Made by a program: the position numbers and the translations under genes. A stretch of 11,874 nucleotides of DNA from Nitratidesulfovibrio sp044433065 (GTDB lineage Bacteria > Desulfobacterota > Desulfovibrionia > Desulfovibrionales > Desulfovibrionaceae): assembly GCA_044433065.1 (NCBI GenBank), contig JAWXUA010000091.1:1-11874 (forward strand), read 5' to 3'. The notes under the pieces were generated by a model. It was not told the origin of the DNA. It was given only the letters and a program-made list of their open reading frames with translations, and did no database searches. Positions 1 to 6,745 of the stretch are shown here, piece after piece (position 1 is the stretch's first letter; every line of letters begins with the position of its first letter).

Positions 1-147
1 GTAAAATTCCAAAATGTGGAACATGCCGAGCTTGCGCTGTTTCAATATATTGAGGCCTACTATAATCGCAGACGTAGGCATTCAACCAATGGATGGCTCA
101 GTCCTGCTACTTTTGAAGAATATACAATTTATGGGAAAACTGCTTAA
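1..147 (+). CDS. IS3-family transposase OrfB, C-terminal fragment (5' end outside window)
   Basis: Reading frame 1 is open from base 1 to the TAA at 145-147 and gives 48 residues. It carries the hallmark end of the IS3 OrfB/retroviral-type integrase: an IEAYYNRRRRHSTNGWLSP block followed by TFEEY. In this family that block contains part of the catalytic domain's last helix and the conserved 'YN..R.H...G..SP..' signature. The protein catalyses the cut-and-copy transposition of the element. Only the tail is visible, so subgroup (IS3, IS150 or IS51-like) and intactness are unknown. Confidence 0.85.
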   Translation, partial: VKFQNVEHAELALFQYIEAYYNRRRRHSTNGWLSPATFEEYTIYGKTA

Positions 148-177
148 CTTGGTCTCCACTTTTTTGTTGCAGGATCA
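1..177 (+). mobile_element. Right end of an IS3-family insertion sequence (truncated by window edge)
   Basis: The C-terminus of an IS3-type OrfB transposase ends at 147. It is followed by about 30 bases that look like the right terminal inverted repeat, ending in GGATCA with the terminal CA at 176-177. IS3-family elements normally end this way shortly after the orfB stop. The left end lies outside the window, so neither the inverted repeat pairing nor a target-site duplication can be confirmed. The element ends only 18 bases from the stop codon of the LRR gene on the opposite strand, so it landed just behind that gene. Confidence 0.75.
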
Positions 178-194
178 AACTCTAGCTATACATT

Positions 195-1478
195 CTAGAA
201 AGTAATCTCGAAGTTGAAAGGCATTTCTTCCTCGTCACTGTCCTCGTCACCGTCACTATCTAGTGCAAAAATATTGTTCCCCTCAAGCTTCTCTTTCAAA
301 CTTTCTCTACAATCTAAAGTAAGTGATTCACAACCGCGAAAGGCGTTCTCACCTGTAGGCACTTTAGACTTAGGGGTAAATTCTACAATAGCTAAAGACG
401 TACAATTGCAGAAGGCAAATTCCCCAATTCTTGTAACTGCACTAGGAATAACCACGGACTGTAGAGCCGTACATATAGCAAATGCGCCATTATCAATCTC
501 TGTAACTGAGTCAGGAATAACCACAGACTTTAGGGAAATACATTTATAAAATGCACAATAGCCAATTTTTGTAACCGAATTGGGAATTACGACAGACTGC
601 AAGGAAGTACATTCATTAAATGCAACTTTACCAATCTTTGTAATCGAATCAGGAATAATGATAGACTGCAAAGACGTACATTCAGTAAATATGCCATCAT
701 TAATCTCTGTAAGTGAATGAGGAATAACCACAGACTGCAAGGAAGAACACTCACTAAATGCGCCCTCATCAATCTTTGTAACCGAATGAGGGATAATGAC
801 AGACTGCAAGGCAGTACATTCATGAAATGCAAACCTACCAATTGTGGTAACCGAATGAGGAATAACGATAGACTGTAGAGACGTACATCCAGCAAAGGCG
901 GCCTCATCAATCTCTATAACTGAATCAGGAATAAACACAGACTGCAGAGAGGTACATTTATAAAATGCAGCCAAACCAATTTTTGTAACCGTATTTGGAA
1001 TAACAATCGATATTAAAGACTCATCACCGCAAAACTCCTCTTCAGCGATCTCCGTTTTATCGTTTGGGCTTATGACAACAGCATCAGCAGGAATAGATAC
1101 TTCATTCTCTTCCTTAGTGTCGCTTGCACCATACAGATATTGAATTGGATTTGCTTGACCTCTTTTTCTTTCAACCTTTTTACCAAGGTAGAGATTGACA
1201 ATGGCGTGGTCTATAATTTCATTGCCATCAAAATAATAGCGCCCTTTATGCTCTATAGAAGCTTGCCAACCATCGCTGTTTACTTGGTAAATAGCTTTGA
1301 CAATGCCCCGTGTGACGCTGAGGATATATTCAGCTTCATTTGCTCGTGCAGGAGATACTTTCCAGAAAGCGCGCGTAGCTTCGTAGCGTTCTTGCGTTGC
1401 GCCGCCTTCGCACTGTACCGTAATAGCCAAAACTTTATGTGCCAAATTTTGCAAATCTAAGGCTTCAACAGTTTCCAT
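195..1478 (-). CDS. Cytoplasmic BspA-type leucine-rich-repeat protein with N-terminal FWKVS/RAN domain
   Basis: Protein of 427 residues when started at the ATG at 1476-1478, which has AGGAG (1485-1489) six bases upstream. A longer frame opens at 1523 but has no ribosome site. Residues 9-117 form a compact domain with the landmarks R..FWKVS..RAN..EY, GW, F.G and LY.GK....NPI.Y. The same domain forms the C-terminus of the neighbouring GIY-YIG nuclease. After a linker (118-145) come nine BspA-type repeats of 23 residues (about 150-375; consensus CTSLQSVVIPDSVTKIG). A capping segment and an acidic tail follow (D407-E418: DSDGDEDSDEEE). No signal peptide, membrane segment or cell-wall anchor is visible, although BspA-like proteins are best known as surface proteins, so this one should act inside the cell. 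The LRR arc is a protein-binding surface. The N-terminal domain may be a PUA-like nucleic-acid sensor, but that is inference. Its function is unknown. Confidence 0.85.
   Translation of the reverse strand: METVEALDLQNLAHKVLAITVQCEGGATQERYEATRAFWKVSPARANEAEYILSVTRGIVKAIYQVNSDGWQASIEHKGRYYFDGNEIIDHAIVNLYLGKKVERKRGQANPIQYLYGASDTKEENEVSIPADAVVISPNDKTEIAEEEFCGDESLISIVIPNTVTKIGLAAFYKCTSLQSVFIPDSVIEIDEAAFAGCTSLQSIVIPHSVTTIGRFAFHECTALQSVIIPHSVTKIDEGAFSECSSLQSVVIPHSLTEINDGIFTECTSLQSIIIPDSITKIGKVAFNECTSLQSVVIPNSVTKIGYCAFYKCISLKSVVIPDSVTEIDNGAFAICTALQSVVIPSAVTRIGEFAFCNCTSLAIVEFTPKSKVPTGENAFRGCESLTLDCRESLKEKLEGNNIFALDSDGDEDSDEEEMPFNFEITF
400..1020 (-). repeat. Nine tandem 69-bp units encoding the LRR array
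   Basis: On the minus strand the LRR part of the gene is built of 69-bp units. Each encodes one 23-residue repeat with the core 'TSLQSVVIP.SVT.I'. The unit is seen on the plus strand as a recurring GGAATAACNACAGACTGCA block about every 69 bases, roughly 440 to 1000. Similarity is visible at the DNA level as well as in the protein, so recombination between units could change repeat number. Confidence 0.85.
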
Positions 1479-1616
1479 GGAAAACTCCTTTGTGCTGATG
1501 TTGCTATATATATTGTGCATCAAGTATTGCAGTTTTTTTGGGCCTTTACGTTAGTAATACATATGAAAAAATAGTGTTTACGTTCATGAGAGTTAGAAAG
1601 AATTCTATTAAAGTCA

Positions 1617-1676
1617 TTATATAATTATACAGACATTCATACAAAATGTTAACCATAAAAATGTTTTTTATTGAAT
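1617..1676 (-). repeat. 60-bp duplicated promoter element, copy 1
   Basis: This 60-bp segment matches 2884-2943 at 54 of 60 positions by eye, in the same orientation. It lies upstream of the LRR gene. The second copy lies upstream of the GIY-YIG gene. Outside the 60 bp the two leaders are not alike. It sits in the 329-bp gene-free stretch 1479-1807, which otherwise holds only the LRR leader and the terminator of the GIY-YIG gene. Confidence 0.9.
1624..1652 (-). promoter_or_regulatory. Sigma70-type promoter of the LRR gene
   Basis: On the minus strand TTAACA (1652-1647) and TATAAT (1629-1624) are separated by exactly 17 bp: five of six -35 matches and a perfect -10. Transcription would start near 1617 and give a leader of about 140 bases to the ATG at 1478. 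The same two boxes and spacing recur in the second copy of the element, although five of the 17 spacer bases differ. That supports selection on the promoter itself. Confidence 0.75.
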
Positions 1677-1725
1677 ATAGTTATATCCCCCTTGTTCAGA
1701 ATGAATTATAAAAAGAGTCAATAAT

Positions 1726-1775
1726 AAAAAACTCCCCTTGGCCGCGCTCTTCATCAAAAGCGTAGTCAAAGGGAG
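1726..1775 (-). terminator. Intrinsic terminator of the GIY-YIG gene
   Basis: The arms 1732-1748 and 1759-1775 pair over 17 positions, with two mismatches and two G-T wobbles, around a 10-base loop. Read on the minus strand the hairpin is followed by TTTTTT (1731-1726). It starts 33 bases after the stop codon of the GIY-YIG gene, the expected place. It separates that gene from the LRR gene, which has its own promoter beyond it. Confidence 0.8.
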
Positions 1776-1807
1776 ATCTTTACGTGTAGCTACATGCCAA
1801 GGGCATG

Positions 1808-2668
1808 TTAATTTTCTGTTTCTTCAACAACTGTTCCGTCTTTGTAAAAGTATCGAACAGGATTTTGTGTCATTTTAAATGTTTTGCCTACATAGAGCTT
1901 TGTTATTTCAGGATCAGTAACTTGGTGCCCACTAAAGAAACGTCGTTTTTCAAGCTTTGCTTCATTGATTTCAAGGCTTTCTCTTTCAAAGTACTCGCCT
2001 TCGTATTCTTCAGCAGATCGCCAGCCTAGTTCATCAACCTTAAAGACACCACGCGTGATTTGCCCAGCTATGGCCACCACGTATTCCATTTTATTGGCTC
2101 TTTGTTGGCTTACTTTCCAAAACTTGCGAACAATATCATACAATGCGCTTTCATCACCCTTTTGGTAGCGCTGCCCAATACTCAGGAGCAAAATATCGTG
2201 CTTGATTTCACTGGGCTTAAGCTCTGTTGCTGTGTCTTTCAGTATAATGTCACTTGTGGATACAATACCAAATTCTCGGCTCTTGTGTCCGCTCACAATA
2301 TTGCTGAGCTGGTGATTGCTTGGCAAAGTAAAGTCTCTATAGGCAATGCAATCTATGAGGACAGCTTCTATACAAATCGCTTCCTCTTCTGTTAAATTCC
2401 AACGTAAAATATAGTGTTGAACCTTTTTTCCCTCAGCATAAATCTCTTTTATGATACGTACTTTTTCTTGTTCGTCTTTTTCCGTTACATTTGGTGTATC
2501 TTGAATTCCCATAACCCCATTGACATGTTCGAAAACTCTATCCCCTTGTCCCTTACCAATGTAAAAAACTGTATTATTCCTTGGGTCAACCAGTGCGTAA
2601 ACGTAAAAACCTTTTCCATACTTCACTAATGTTTCTTTTTCACTTGGACCAAAATGTAATTTTTCCAT
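1808..2668 (-). CDS. LEM-3-like GIY-YIG nuclease with C-terminal FWKVS/RAN domain
   Basis: 286 residues; the ATG at 2668 is preceded by AAGGAAAG. Residues 20-125 carry a GIY-YIG endonuclease fold of the LEM-3-like type. Visible elements are FYVYALVD (21-28), FYIGKG (35-40), an Arg (R44) shortly after, the segment V..YI.RWNLTEEEA (83-97), and the catalytic-type glutamate in IEAVLID (about E101). A Leu-x-Asn and Gly pattern follows at 121-127. LEM-3-like proteins cut DNA hydrolytically with one metal ion. Residues 155-276 are a second domain with RKFWKVS..RAN..EY, GW, F.G, LYVGK and NPVRY, homologous to the N-terminus of the LRR protein downstream. No signal peptide is seen. A nuclease joined to a possible nucleic-acid-recognition module suggests restriction-like defence, which is inference. 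It is transcribed alone, between its own promoter and terminator. Confidence 0.85.
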   Translation of the reverse strand: MEKLHFGPSEKETLVKYGKGFYVYALVDPRNNTVFYIGKGQGDRVFEHVNGVMGIQDTPNVTEKDEQEKVRIIKEIYAEGKKVQHYILRWNLTEEEAICIEAVLIDCIAYRDFTLPSNHQLSNIVSGHKSREFGIVSTSDIILKDTATELKPSEIKHDILLLSIGQRYQKGDESALYDIVRKFWKVSQQRANKMEYVVAIAGQITRGVFKVDELGWRSAEEYEGEYFERESLEINEAKLEKRRFFSGHQVTDPEITKLYVGKTFKMTQNPVRYFYKDGTVVEETEN

Positions 2669-2711
2669 TTTCTTTCCTTTATGAAGTTAGGGGATATAAA
2701 GAATATGCTAG

Positions 2712-2793
2712 AAAAAACAGCCATGCTCACTGAGTGCATAGTGATAGTTGATAAATATCACTATGCCTCATGATGCTTTGGCATAAAAGCTGT
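2712..2793 (-). promoter_or_regulatory. Long leader hairpin with U-run, possible attenuator or operator
   Basis: Between the promoter at 2891-2919 and the ATG at 2668 lies a strong inverted repeat. 2736-2745 (GCATAGTGAT) pairs perfectly with 2757-2766. The stem extends by four more pairs (2731-2734 with 2767-2770) past one bulged base. Outer short arms (ACAGC at 2717-2721, GCTGT at 2789-2793) can also pair. On the minus strand the structure is followed by TTTTTT (2717-2712), so it has the layout of an intrinsic terminator in the leader. An alternative is a protein-binding operator. The rest of the 317-bp gap 2669-2985 shows no open frame of note. Confidence 0.5.
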
Positions 2794-2883
2794 ACCAAGC
2801 GGTATTACAAAAAAGATAGTAAATATTGATAAGTACGTCAACGCTTGCGCTTAACGTAGTTAAAAAAAGCACTAGCGAAATTC

Positions 2884-2943
2884 TTATATAATTATACAGC
2901 TGTTCTTATAAAATGTTAACCATGAAAATGTTTTTTATTGAAT
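2884..2943 (-). repeat. 60-bp duplicated promoter element, copy 2
   Basis: Partner of 1617-1676, with 54 of 60 positions identical by eye. It lies between the stop of the HTH gene (2986) and the GIY-YIG gene. In both copies the -35, the -10 and the A/T-rich upstream tract (TTTTTTATTG on the plus strand) are kept. Five of the six differences fall in the 17-bp spacer and one just upstream of the -35. Confidence 0.9.
2891..2919 (-). promoter_or_regulatory. Sigma70-type promoter of the GIY-YIG gene
   Basis: Minus-strand TTAACA (2919-2914), a 17-bp spacer and TATAAT (2896-2891). The predicted start near 2884 gives an unusually long leader of about 216 bases, which contains the hairpin at 2712-2793. 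Confidence 0.75.
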
Positions 2944-2985
2944 GGTAGGATATAAGGATGAAGAAACTATTTTCATCATTCACCC

Positions 2986-3300
2986 CTAGTAGCGTATCTG
3001 TGACGGACCACGCCCACTACGTTTCCGCTCTTTAACCTTCTTAGCAAAAAGAGAAGGTGGCAAAGCTTTGGGAAACAGTTCGGCAAAAGGCGTAAGCTCC
3101 CCAAGGACAAAAGCTATTTGCAAAAGCGAATGCAGTGAAATTTCTGTTGTATGCTCAAAACGCTTTAAAGAGCTGAGGCTCACACCGCTACGGCTAGCGA
3201 GCTCTTGCTGGCTCATATTGCAATGCAGGCGTGCTTCTTTGGCACGCGTAGCTATCTGGGCTTGCATCTCTGTAGCAGTAAGAAGATTAACATCTAACAT
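2986..3300 (-). CDS. Cro/C1-type HTH regulator, HipB-like orphan
   Basis: A protein of 104 residues from the ATG at 3300, which has GGAG (3313-3316) 12 bases upstream. An in-frame ATG at 3318 (110 residues) is possible but has no ribosome site and nearly coincides with the predicted transcription start. The first half is a classic five-helix XRE DNA-binding domain: ARLHCNMSQQELASRSGVSL followed by SSLKRFE. The tail has the 'LFP' motif and a basic end (KKVKERKRSGRG) usual in HipB-like antitoxins next to HipA kinases. No HipA-like gene follows here; the next gene downstream is the GIY-YIG nuclease with its own promoter. It may control itself through the AATAGCTATT sites in its promoter, and perhaps the neighbouring genes. 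Recognition as XRE-family is firm, and HipB kinship is likely. Confidence 0.85.
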   Translation of the reverse strand: MLDVNLLTATEMQAQIATRAKEARLHCNMSQQELASRSGVSLSSLKRFEHTTEISLHSLLQIAFVLGELTPFAELFPKALPPSLFAKKVKERKRSGRGPSQIRY

Positions 3301-3357
3301 AATAGCTATTAACTCCATTTTTTTGTAAATAATAGTTCATATAATAGCTATAGTCAA
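3301..3357 (-). promoter_or_regulatory. Promoter of the HTH gene with paired ATAGCTAT palindromes (likely operator)
   Basis: On the minus strand TTGACT (3357-3352), a 17-bp spacer and TATTAT (3334-3329) make a five-of-six plus five-of-six sigma70 promoter. The palindrome ATAGCTAT occurs twice. At 3344-3351 it lies inside the spacer, and at 3302-3309 (within AATAGCTATT, 3301-3310) it abuts the start codon. The centres are 42 bp apart, four helical turns, and a half site AATAG lies between them (3331-3335). The layout fits cooperative autorepression by the HTH protein, which is inference. Confidence 0.6.
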
Positions 3358-3436
3358 TGGGCTTTGATGGGCTAGTCAACTTGTGAATACGAAAATGAGC
3401 AAAGCCCCCTACCCACTTTGCACGCGTACTGTCGAG

Positions 3437-3484
3437 GCTTACTTGGAGTTTGCTTAGGGCTTTACTTAGGGGATTACTTAGGGG
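3437..3484 (+). repeat. 12-bp tandem repeats upstream of the first fic gene
   Basis: Three adjacent 12-bp units (3449-3460, 3461-3472, 3473-3484) share a CTTAGGG core. A weaker fourth unit (3437-3448) precedes them. They lie in the 258-bp gap between the divergent HTH and fic genes, about 95 bp before the fic start. Nothing else in this gap is recognisable, and no convincing promoter for fic was found. Confidence 0.65.
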
Positions 3485-3576
3485 CAAAAAAATTTTTATA
3501 TACCTGAATAAGCTATATTTTACGAATAAAATGACGTACAGTTTCGCATTATTAAAACGCAAAGAGTGTAGCCCAT

Positions 3577-4644
3577 ATGACACAAAAATATCCTCCATAC
3601 ACCATTACCACCAACATCCTAAAGCTTGTTGCGGCCATTTGTGAACGCCTTACTCCTCTTTCTCCACTGTTACTGGCGAGTTCATGCTCTACAGAAAGTA
3701 TGTCTCCGCAACTGCGGCGCACTAATCATATTCGTACCATTCATGCTTCACTAGCCATTGAAAATAACACCTTAAGTCTAGAGCAAGTGACAGCCATCAT
3801 GGATGGAAAGATCGTTATGGGGCCACCTCGCGATATCCAAGAGGTGCGTGGTGCCGTTGCAGCGTATGAGTCCTTACAGCAATGGAAGCCTCACCTTCTC
3901 TCTGATTTACTCACGGCACATAAAATTTTGATGCATGATTTAGTGAGTAATGCTGGGCTATTGCGCACTTCAGGGGTTGGCGTCTTTCAGGATGGTCGTG
4001 TTGTGCACATGGCACCGCCAGCTCATTTGCTACGTCAGCATATGGAAAAACTTTTGCACTGGCTCCAAACCACAGAAGAACATCCTCTCGTTGTAAGCTG
4101 TGTATTTCATTATGAATTTGAGTTTTTGCACCCATTTTTAGATGGTAATGGCCGCATGGGGCGTCTTTGGCAAACGCTCATACTCAGTAAATGGAATCCT
4201 TTGTGGGCCTATATTCCTGTAGAAACCATAGTACGCATGCGCCAAAATACTTATTATGAAGTGCTAGGACAATGTGACGCCCAAGGAGAAGCGACTTCTT
4301 TTGTTGAATTTATGTTGCAAGCTCTTCATGATGCCTTGTGTGAATTTGAAAATTCATTAAACACATCTGATAATGTTGTTTTAAGCAGTCCTGTACATAA
4401 GAAGACTACACAATTCCCGCCTTATATTGAAAAGCTTCTTACAGTATTGCAAGGCAAAGAATATAGTCTTAAAGAACTTATGGAAGCTATGGAATACAAG
4501 GACGTAAAGAGTTTCCGTACAAAAGTGATAAACTTCGCTCTCGACAAGAAACTTATAGAACGCACTGAACCCGATGCACCGCGTAGCCCCACACAAAAGT
4601 ACCGCGTAGTTAAAAAAAGAAAACGTTCGGCAATGAAATACTAG
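3577..4644 (+). CDS. Fic family protein adenylyltransferase, class II, with C-terminal winged helix
   Basis: 355 residues. The Fic core carries the full active-site loop HPFLDGNGRMGR (H185-R196). The histidine is the catalytic base, the Asp binds magnesium and the Arg/Gly residues bind the ATP phosphates. The self-inhibition motif S-x-x-x-E-N is present before the core (S58, E62, N63 in HASLAIENN). This makes it a class II Fic that should be held inactive until the helix is released. Residues about 285-345 look like a winged-helix domain (YSLKELMEAMEYKDVKSFR), common at the C-terminus of the larger Fic proteins. Such enzymes usually transfer AMP to a hydroxyl side chain of a target protein. 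The next gene starts 10 bp downstream and its ribosome site overlaps this stop codon, so the two are co-translated. The target may be the neighbouring nuclease, but that is inference. The start is preceded only by a weak AAAGAG site. Confidence 0.9.
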   Translation: MTQKYPPYTITTNILKLVAAICERLTPLSPLLLASSCSTESMSPQLRRTNHIRTIHASLAIENNTLSLEQVTAIMDGKIVMGPPRDIQEVRGAVAAYESLQQWKPHLLSDLLTAHKILMHDLVSNAGLLRTSGVGVFQDGRVVHMAPPAHLLRQHMEKLLHWLQTTEEHPLVVSCVFHYEFEFLHPFLDGNGRMGRLWQTLILSKWNPLWAYIPVETIVRMRQNTYYEVLGQCDAQGEATSFVEFMLQALHDALCEFENSLNTSDNVVLSSPVHKKTTQFPPYIEKLLTVLQGKEYSLKELMEAMEYKDVKSFRTKVINFALDKKLIERTEPDAPRSPTQKYRVVKKRKRSAMKY

Positions 4645-4654
4645 GGAGAACCAT

Positions 4655-6742
4655 ATGCAGGCATCATCCACCACAATTCTTGGCTTACTCAGTGCCGTGA
4701 AGCAATTTGCTATCCCTGTATACCAACGCCCATATAGTTGGAAAATCGAGCAGTGCAAACAGTTCTGGAAAGATATTATAGACGCTGGACGCACAGAGCA
4801 AAGCCATTTTATTGGATCCATTGTCTATATTGAAGAAGCAAAGGGCACGGCAACAAACCCAGCACCTAAGATGGTTATTGATGGACAACAACGTTTGACG
4901 ACCATGATGCTTTTACTCGAAGCACTGGCGCGTCATTTACCAGACGATTATAGTGAACGCGAATCGTCTATGCCAAAACATCTACGGCATTATTATTTGC
5001 GAAATGAAGTTGAAACAGGCAATACACGGTATAAGCTCCTACTTTCAAAGACTGATAAAGAAACGTTGTGCGCTTTACTTGACCAACTTCCTCTTCCTGC
5101 AACGTCTTCTGTACGCATTACAGAAAATTTCCGATTTTTTAAAGACGCCATTGCTAAAACTAAAGACTTTGGCACCATTTTAGATGGCCTCAATCGCTTG
5201 CTTGTGGTGGATATTGCTCTTGAAATGGGCAAAGATAATCCGCAACTGATTTTTGAGAGTCTTAACTCTACGGGGTTGCGCCTGAGCCAAGCCGATTTAA
5301 TCCGTAATTATTTGCTCATGGGCTTACCACAAGGAGAGCAAAAGCAACTTTATGAAGGCTATTGGTGGCCCATGGAGAATGACTTTGGCCAAGAGGCGTA
5401 CCAAAACTATTTTGACTTTTTCATGCGTGATTACTTGAGTTTACGTGCAGGGCAGACACCCACCATGGCTTTGATATATGAAACATTCAAAGGCCGCGTG
5501 CAGCGCGAAAACATTGCGCCAACGGTGAAGGATATCCACAAGACGGCAAGCCGCTACACACGCCTTGCCTTGGGCCATGAACCAAGTGCCACCTTGCGTC
5601 CTATTTTTGTGCATATCGCCCTACTCGTCCAAGTCGCGTGGCCATTTCTTTTGAAAGTATATGAAGACTATGAGGCTCAAATCATTAGAGAAAAAGACTT
5701 TGTAGAAATTGCATCCATGGTGGAAAACTATGTATTCCGTCGTGCCATTTGCGAACTGCCGCCAAATAGCCTGGACAAAACATTTACGAATATTTTACGC
5801 CAAGCAACATTGAATAAGGTGGACTCTGTGGACTACGTTGCCAGCGTCAAGGCGGCTTTTTTGCTCTTAAAAGACAAGCGACGTTTTCCGCGCGATGATG
5901 AGTTTACGAACGCACTTCTTACGCGGAATATCTATAAGTCTAAAATTGCACACTATTTTCTCTGCAAGCTTGAGCGTCATTTAAGCGGCAAGGAGCAAGC
6001 GGACCTTTCTACGTGCACCATTGAACATATCATGCCGCAAACCATGACAGAGGCATGGCAAAAAGAGCTTGGCGAAGATTGGCAAGGTATTCATGCGAAA
6101 TGCGTACATACAGCAGGTAATCTTACTTTAACGGGTTATAATCCTGAGTATGGAAATAGACCTTTTGCGGCGAAACGTGATGATGCAAAGGGTTATAAAG
6201 AAAGTATTTTTAGCTTAAACAGCTCTCTATCTGAAGTCGAACAGTGGAATGAGACGGCTATTCGTCATCGCGCCACCATGCTTGCTCATGAAGCTGTGAA
6301 AATTTGGCCGCTTCCGTTCATGGATGAAGTAGAGCTTGCTAACTTTGCGCCACAAAAAAATGGAGCAACATATACTTTGGAAGATCATCCGCATGCGTAT
6401 TCTGGCCCCATGCGCGAACTGTTTCAGCACTTGCGCCAAGAAATATTGGGGCTTGATGATGGCCTGCATAAAGAAATCTTAAAACTCTATATTGCGTATA
6501 AAATAAAAACGAACATTGTGGATATTGTTCCGCAAAAGGCTAAGCTGCGTATTTCACTTAATATGCCTTTTGAAGCTCTTGATGATCCAAGAAACGTGGC
6601 TAAAGATGCCTCGAAGTTAGGCCGATGGGGTAATGGTGGCGTTGAAGTCGGTATTAATACAATGGATGATGTGCCCTATACTATGGAGCTGATTAAGCAA
6701 GCTGTAGCCTATCACAATCGATCAAACTACAGCATGGAATAA
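4655..6742 (+). CDS. GmrSD-like DUF262/DUF1524/DUF5655 protein (type IV restriction endonuclease family)
   Basis: 695 residues with AGGGAG (4643-4648) before the ATG. Domains in order are as follows. GmrS-like DUF262 (about 5-230) has VYQRPYSW (22-29), IDGQQRLTTM (75-84) and the F-x-x-LN-S-T-G-x-x-L-S-x-A-DLIRN block near 195-217. A helical middle comes next. GmrD-like DUF1524 has the His-Me finger core TIEHIMPQ (E457, H458) and AGNLTLTGYNPEYGN (N489, N496, N501). DUF5655 (about 586-690) contains IAYK..TN..DIVPQK and LGRWGNG..EVG. The DGQQR region works as an NTPase-like sensor and the HNH-type site cuts DNA. Characterised relatives (GmrSD, BrxU) attack DNA with modified cytosines. All expected motifs are present and the length is full, so it is probably active. 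Here it is sandwiched between a Fic protein and a membrane protein. Substrate and need for NTP are inferred from the family. Confidence 0.93.
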   Translation: MQASSTTILGLLSAVKQFAIPVYQRPYSWKIEQCKQFWKDIIDAGRTEQSHFIGSIVYIEEAKGTATNPAPKMVIDGQQRLTTMMLLLEALARHLPDDYSERESSMPKHLRHYYLRNEVETGNTRYKLLLSKTDKETLCALLDQLPLPATSSVRITENFRFFKDAIAKTKDFGTILDGLNRLLVVDIALEMGKDNPQLIFESLNSTGLRLSQADLIRNYLLMGLPQGEQKQLYEGYWWPMENDFGQEAYQNYFDFFMRDYLSLRAGQTPTMALIYETFKGRVQRENIAPTVKDIHKTASRYTRLALGHEPSATLRPIFVHIALLVQVAWPFLLKVYEDYEAQIIREKDFVEIASMVENYVFRRAICELPPNSLDKTFTNILRQATLNKVDSVDYVASVKAAFLLLKDKRRFPRDDEFTNALLTRNIYKSKIAHYFLCKLERHLSGKEQADLSTCTIEHIMPQTMTEAWQKELGEDWQGIHAKCVHTAGNLTLTGYNPEYGNRPFAAKRDDAKGYKESIFSLNSSLSEVEQWNETAIRHRATMLAHEAVKIWPLPFMDEVELANFAPQKNGATYTLEDHPHAYSGPMRELFQHLRQEILGLDDGLHKEILKLYIAYKIKTNIVDIVPQKAKLRISLNMPFEALDDPRNVAKDASKLGRWGNGGVEVGINTMDDVPYTMELIKQAVAYHNRSNYSME

Positions 6743-6745
6743 AGT

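Noticed and set aside
587..910. Open frame on the minus strand with Leu/Arg-rich repeats
   Set aside because: It is a shadow of the 69-bp LRR repeats in another frame; no ribosome site and unlikely composition.
427..1013. CRISPR array
   Set aside because: Regular spacing is due to protein-coding 69-bp LRR units in frame; there are no unique spacers between identical repeats and no cas genes.
1732..1775. Possible coding remnant (KDLPFDYAFDEERGQGE on the minus strand)
   Set aside because: It coincides with the two arms of the GIY-YIG terminator and could not be tied to a family; the terminator explains the sequence.
2958..2977. Terminator of the HTH gene (GATGAA/TTCATC hairpin)
   Set aside because: Only a six-base A/T-rich stem and no following U-run on the minus strand.
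3287..3598. Minus-strand open frame of 103 codons across the HTH-fic gap
   Set aside because: It covers the HTH promoter and the 12-bp tandem repeats (giving SNPLSKALSK-type text), has no ribosome site and matches no family I know.
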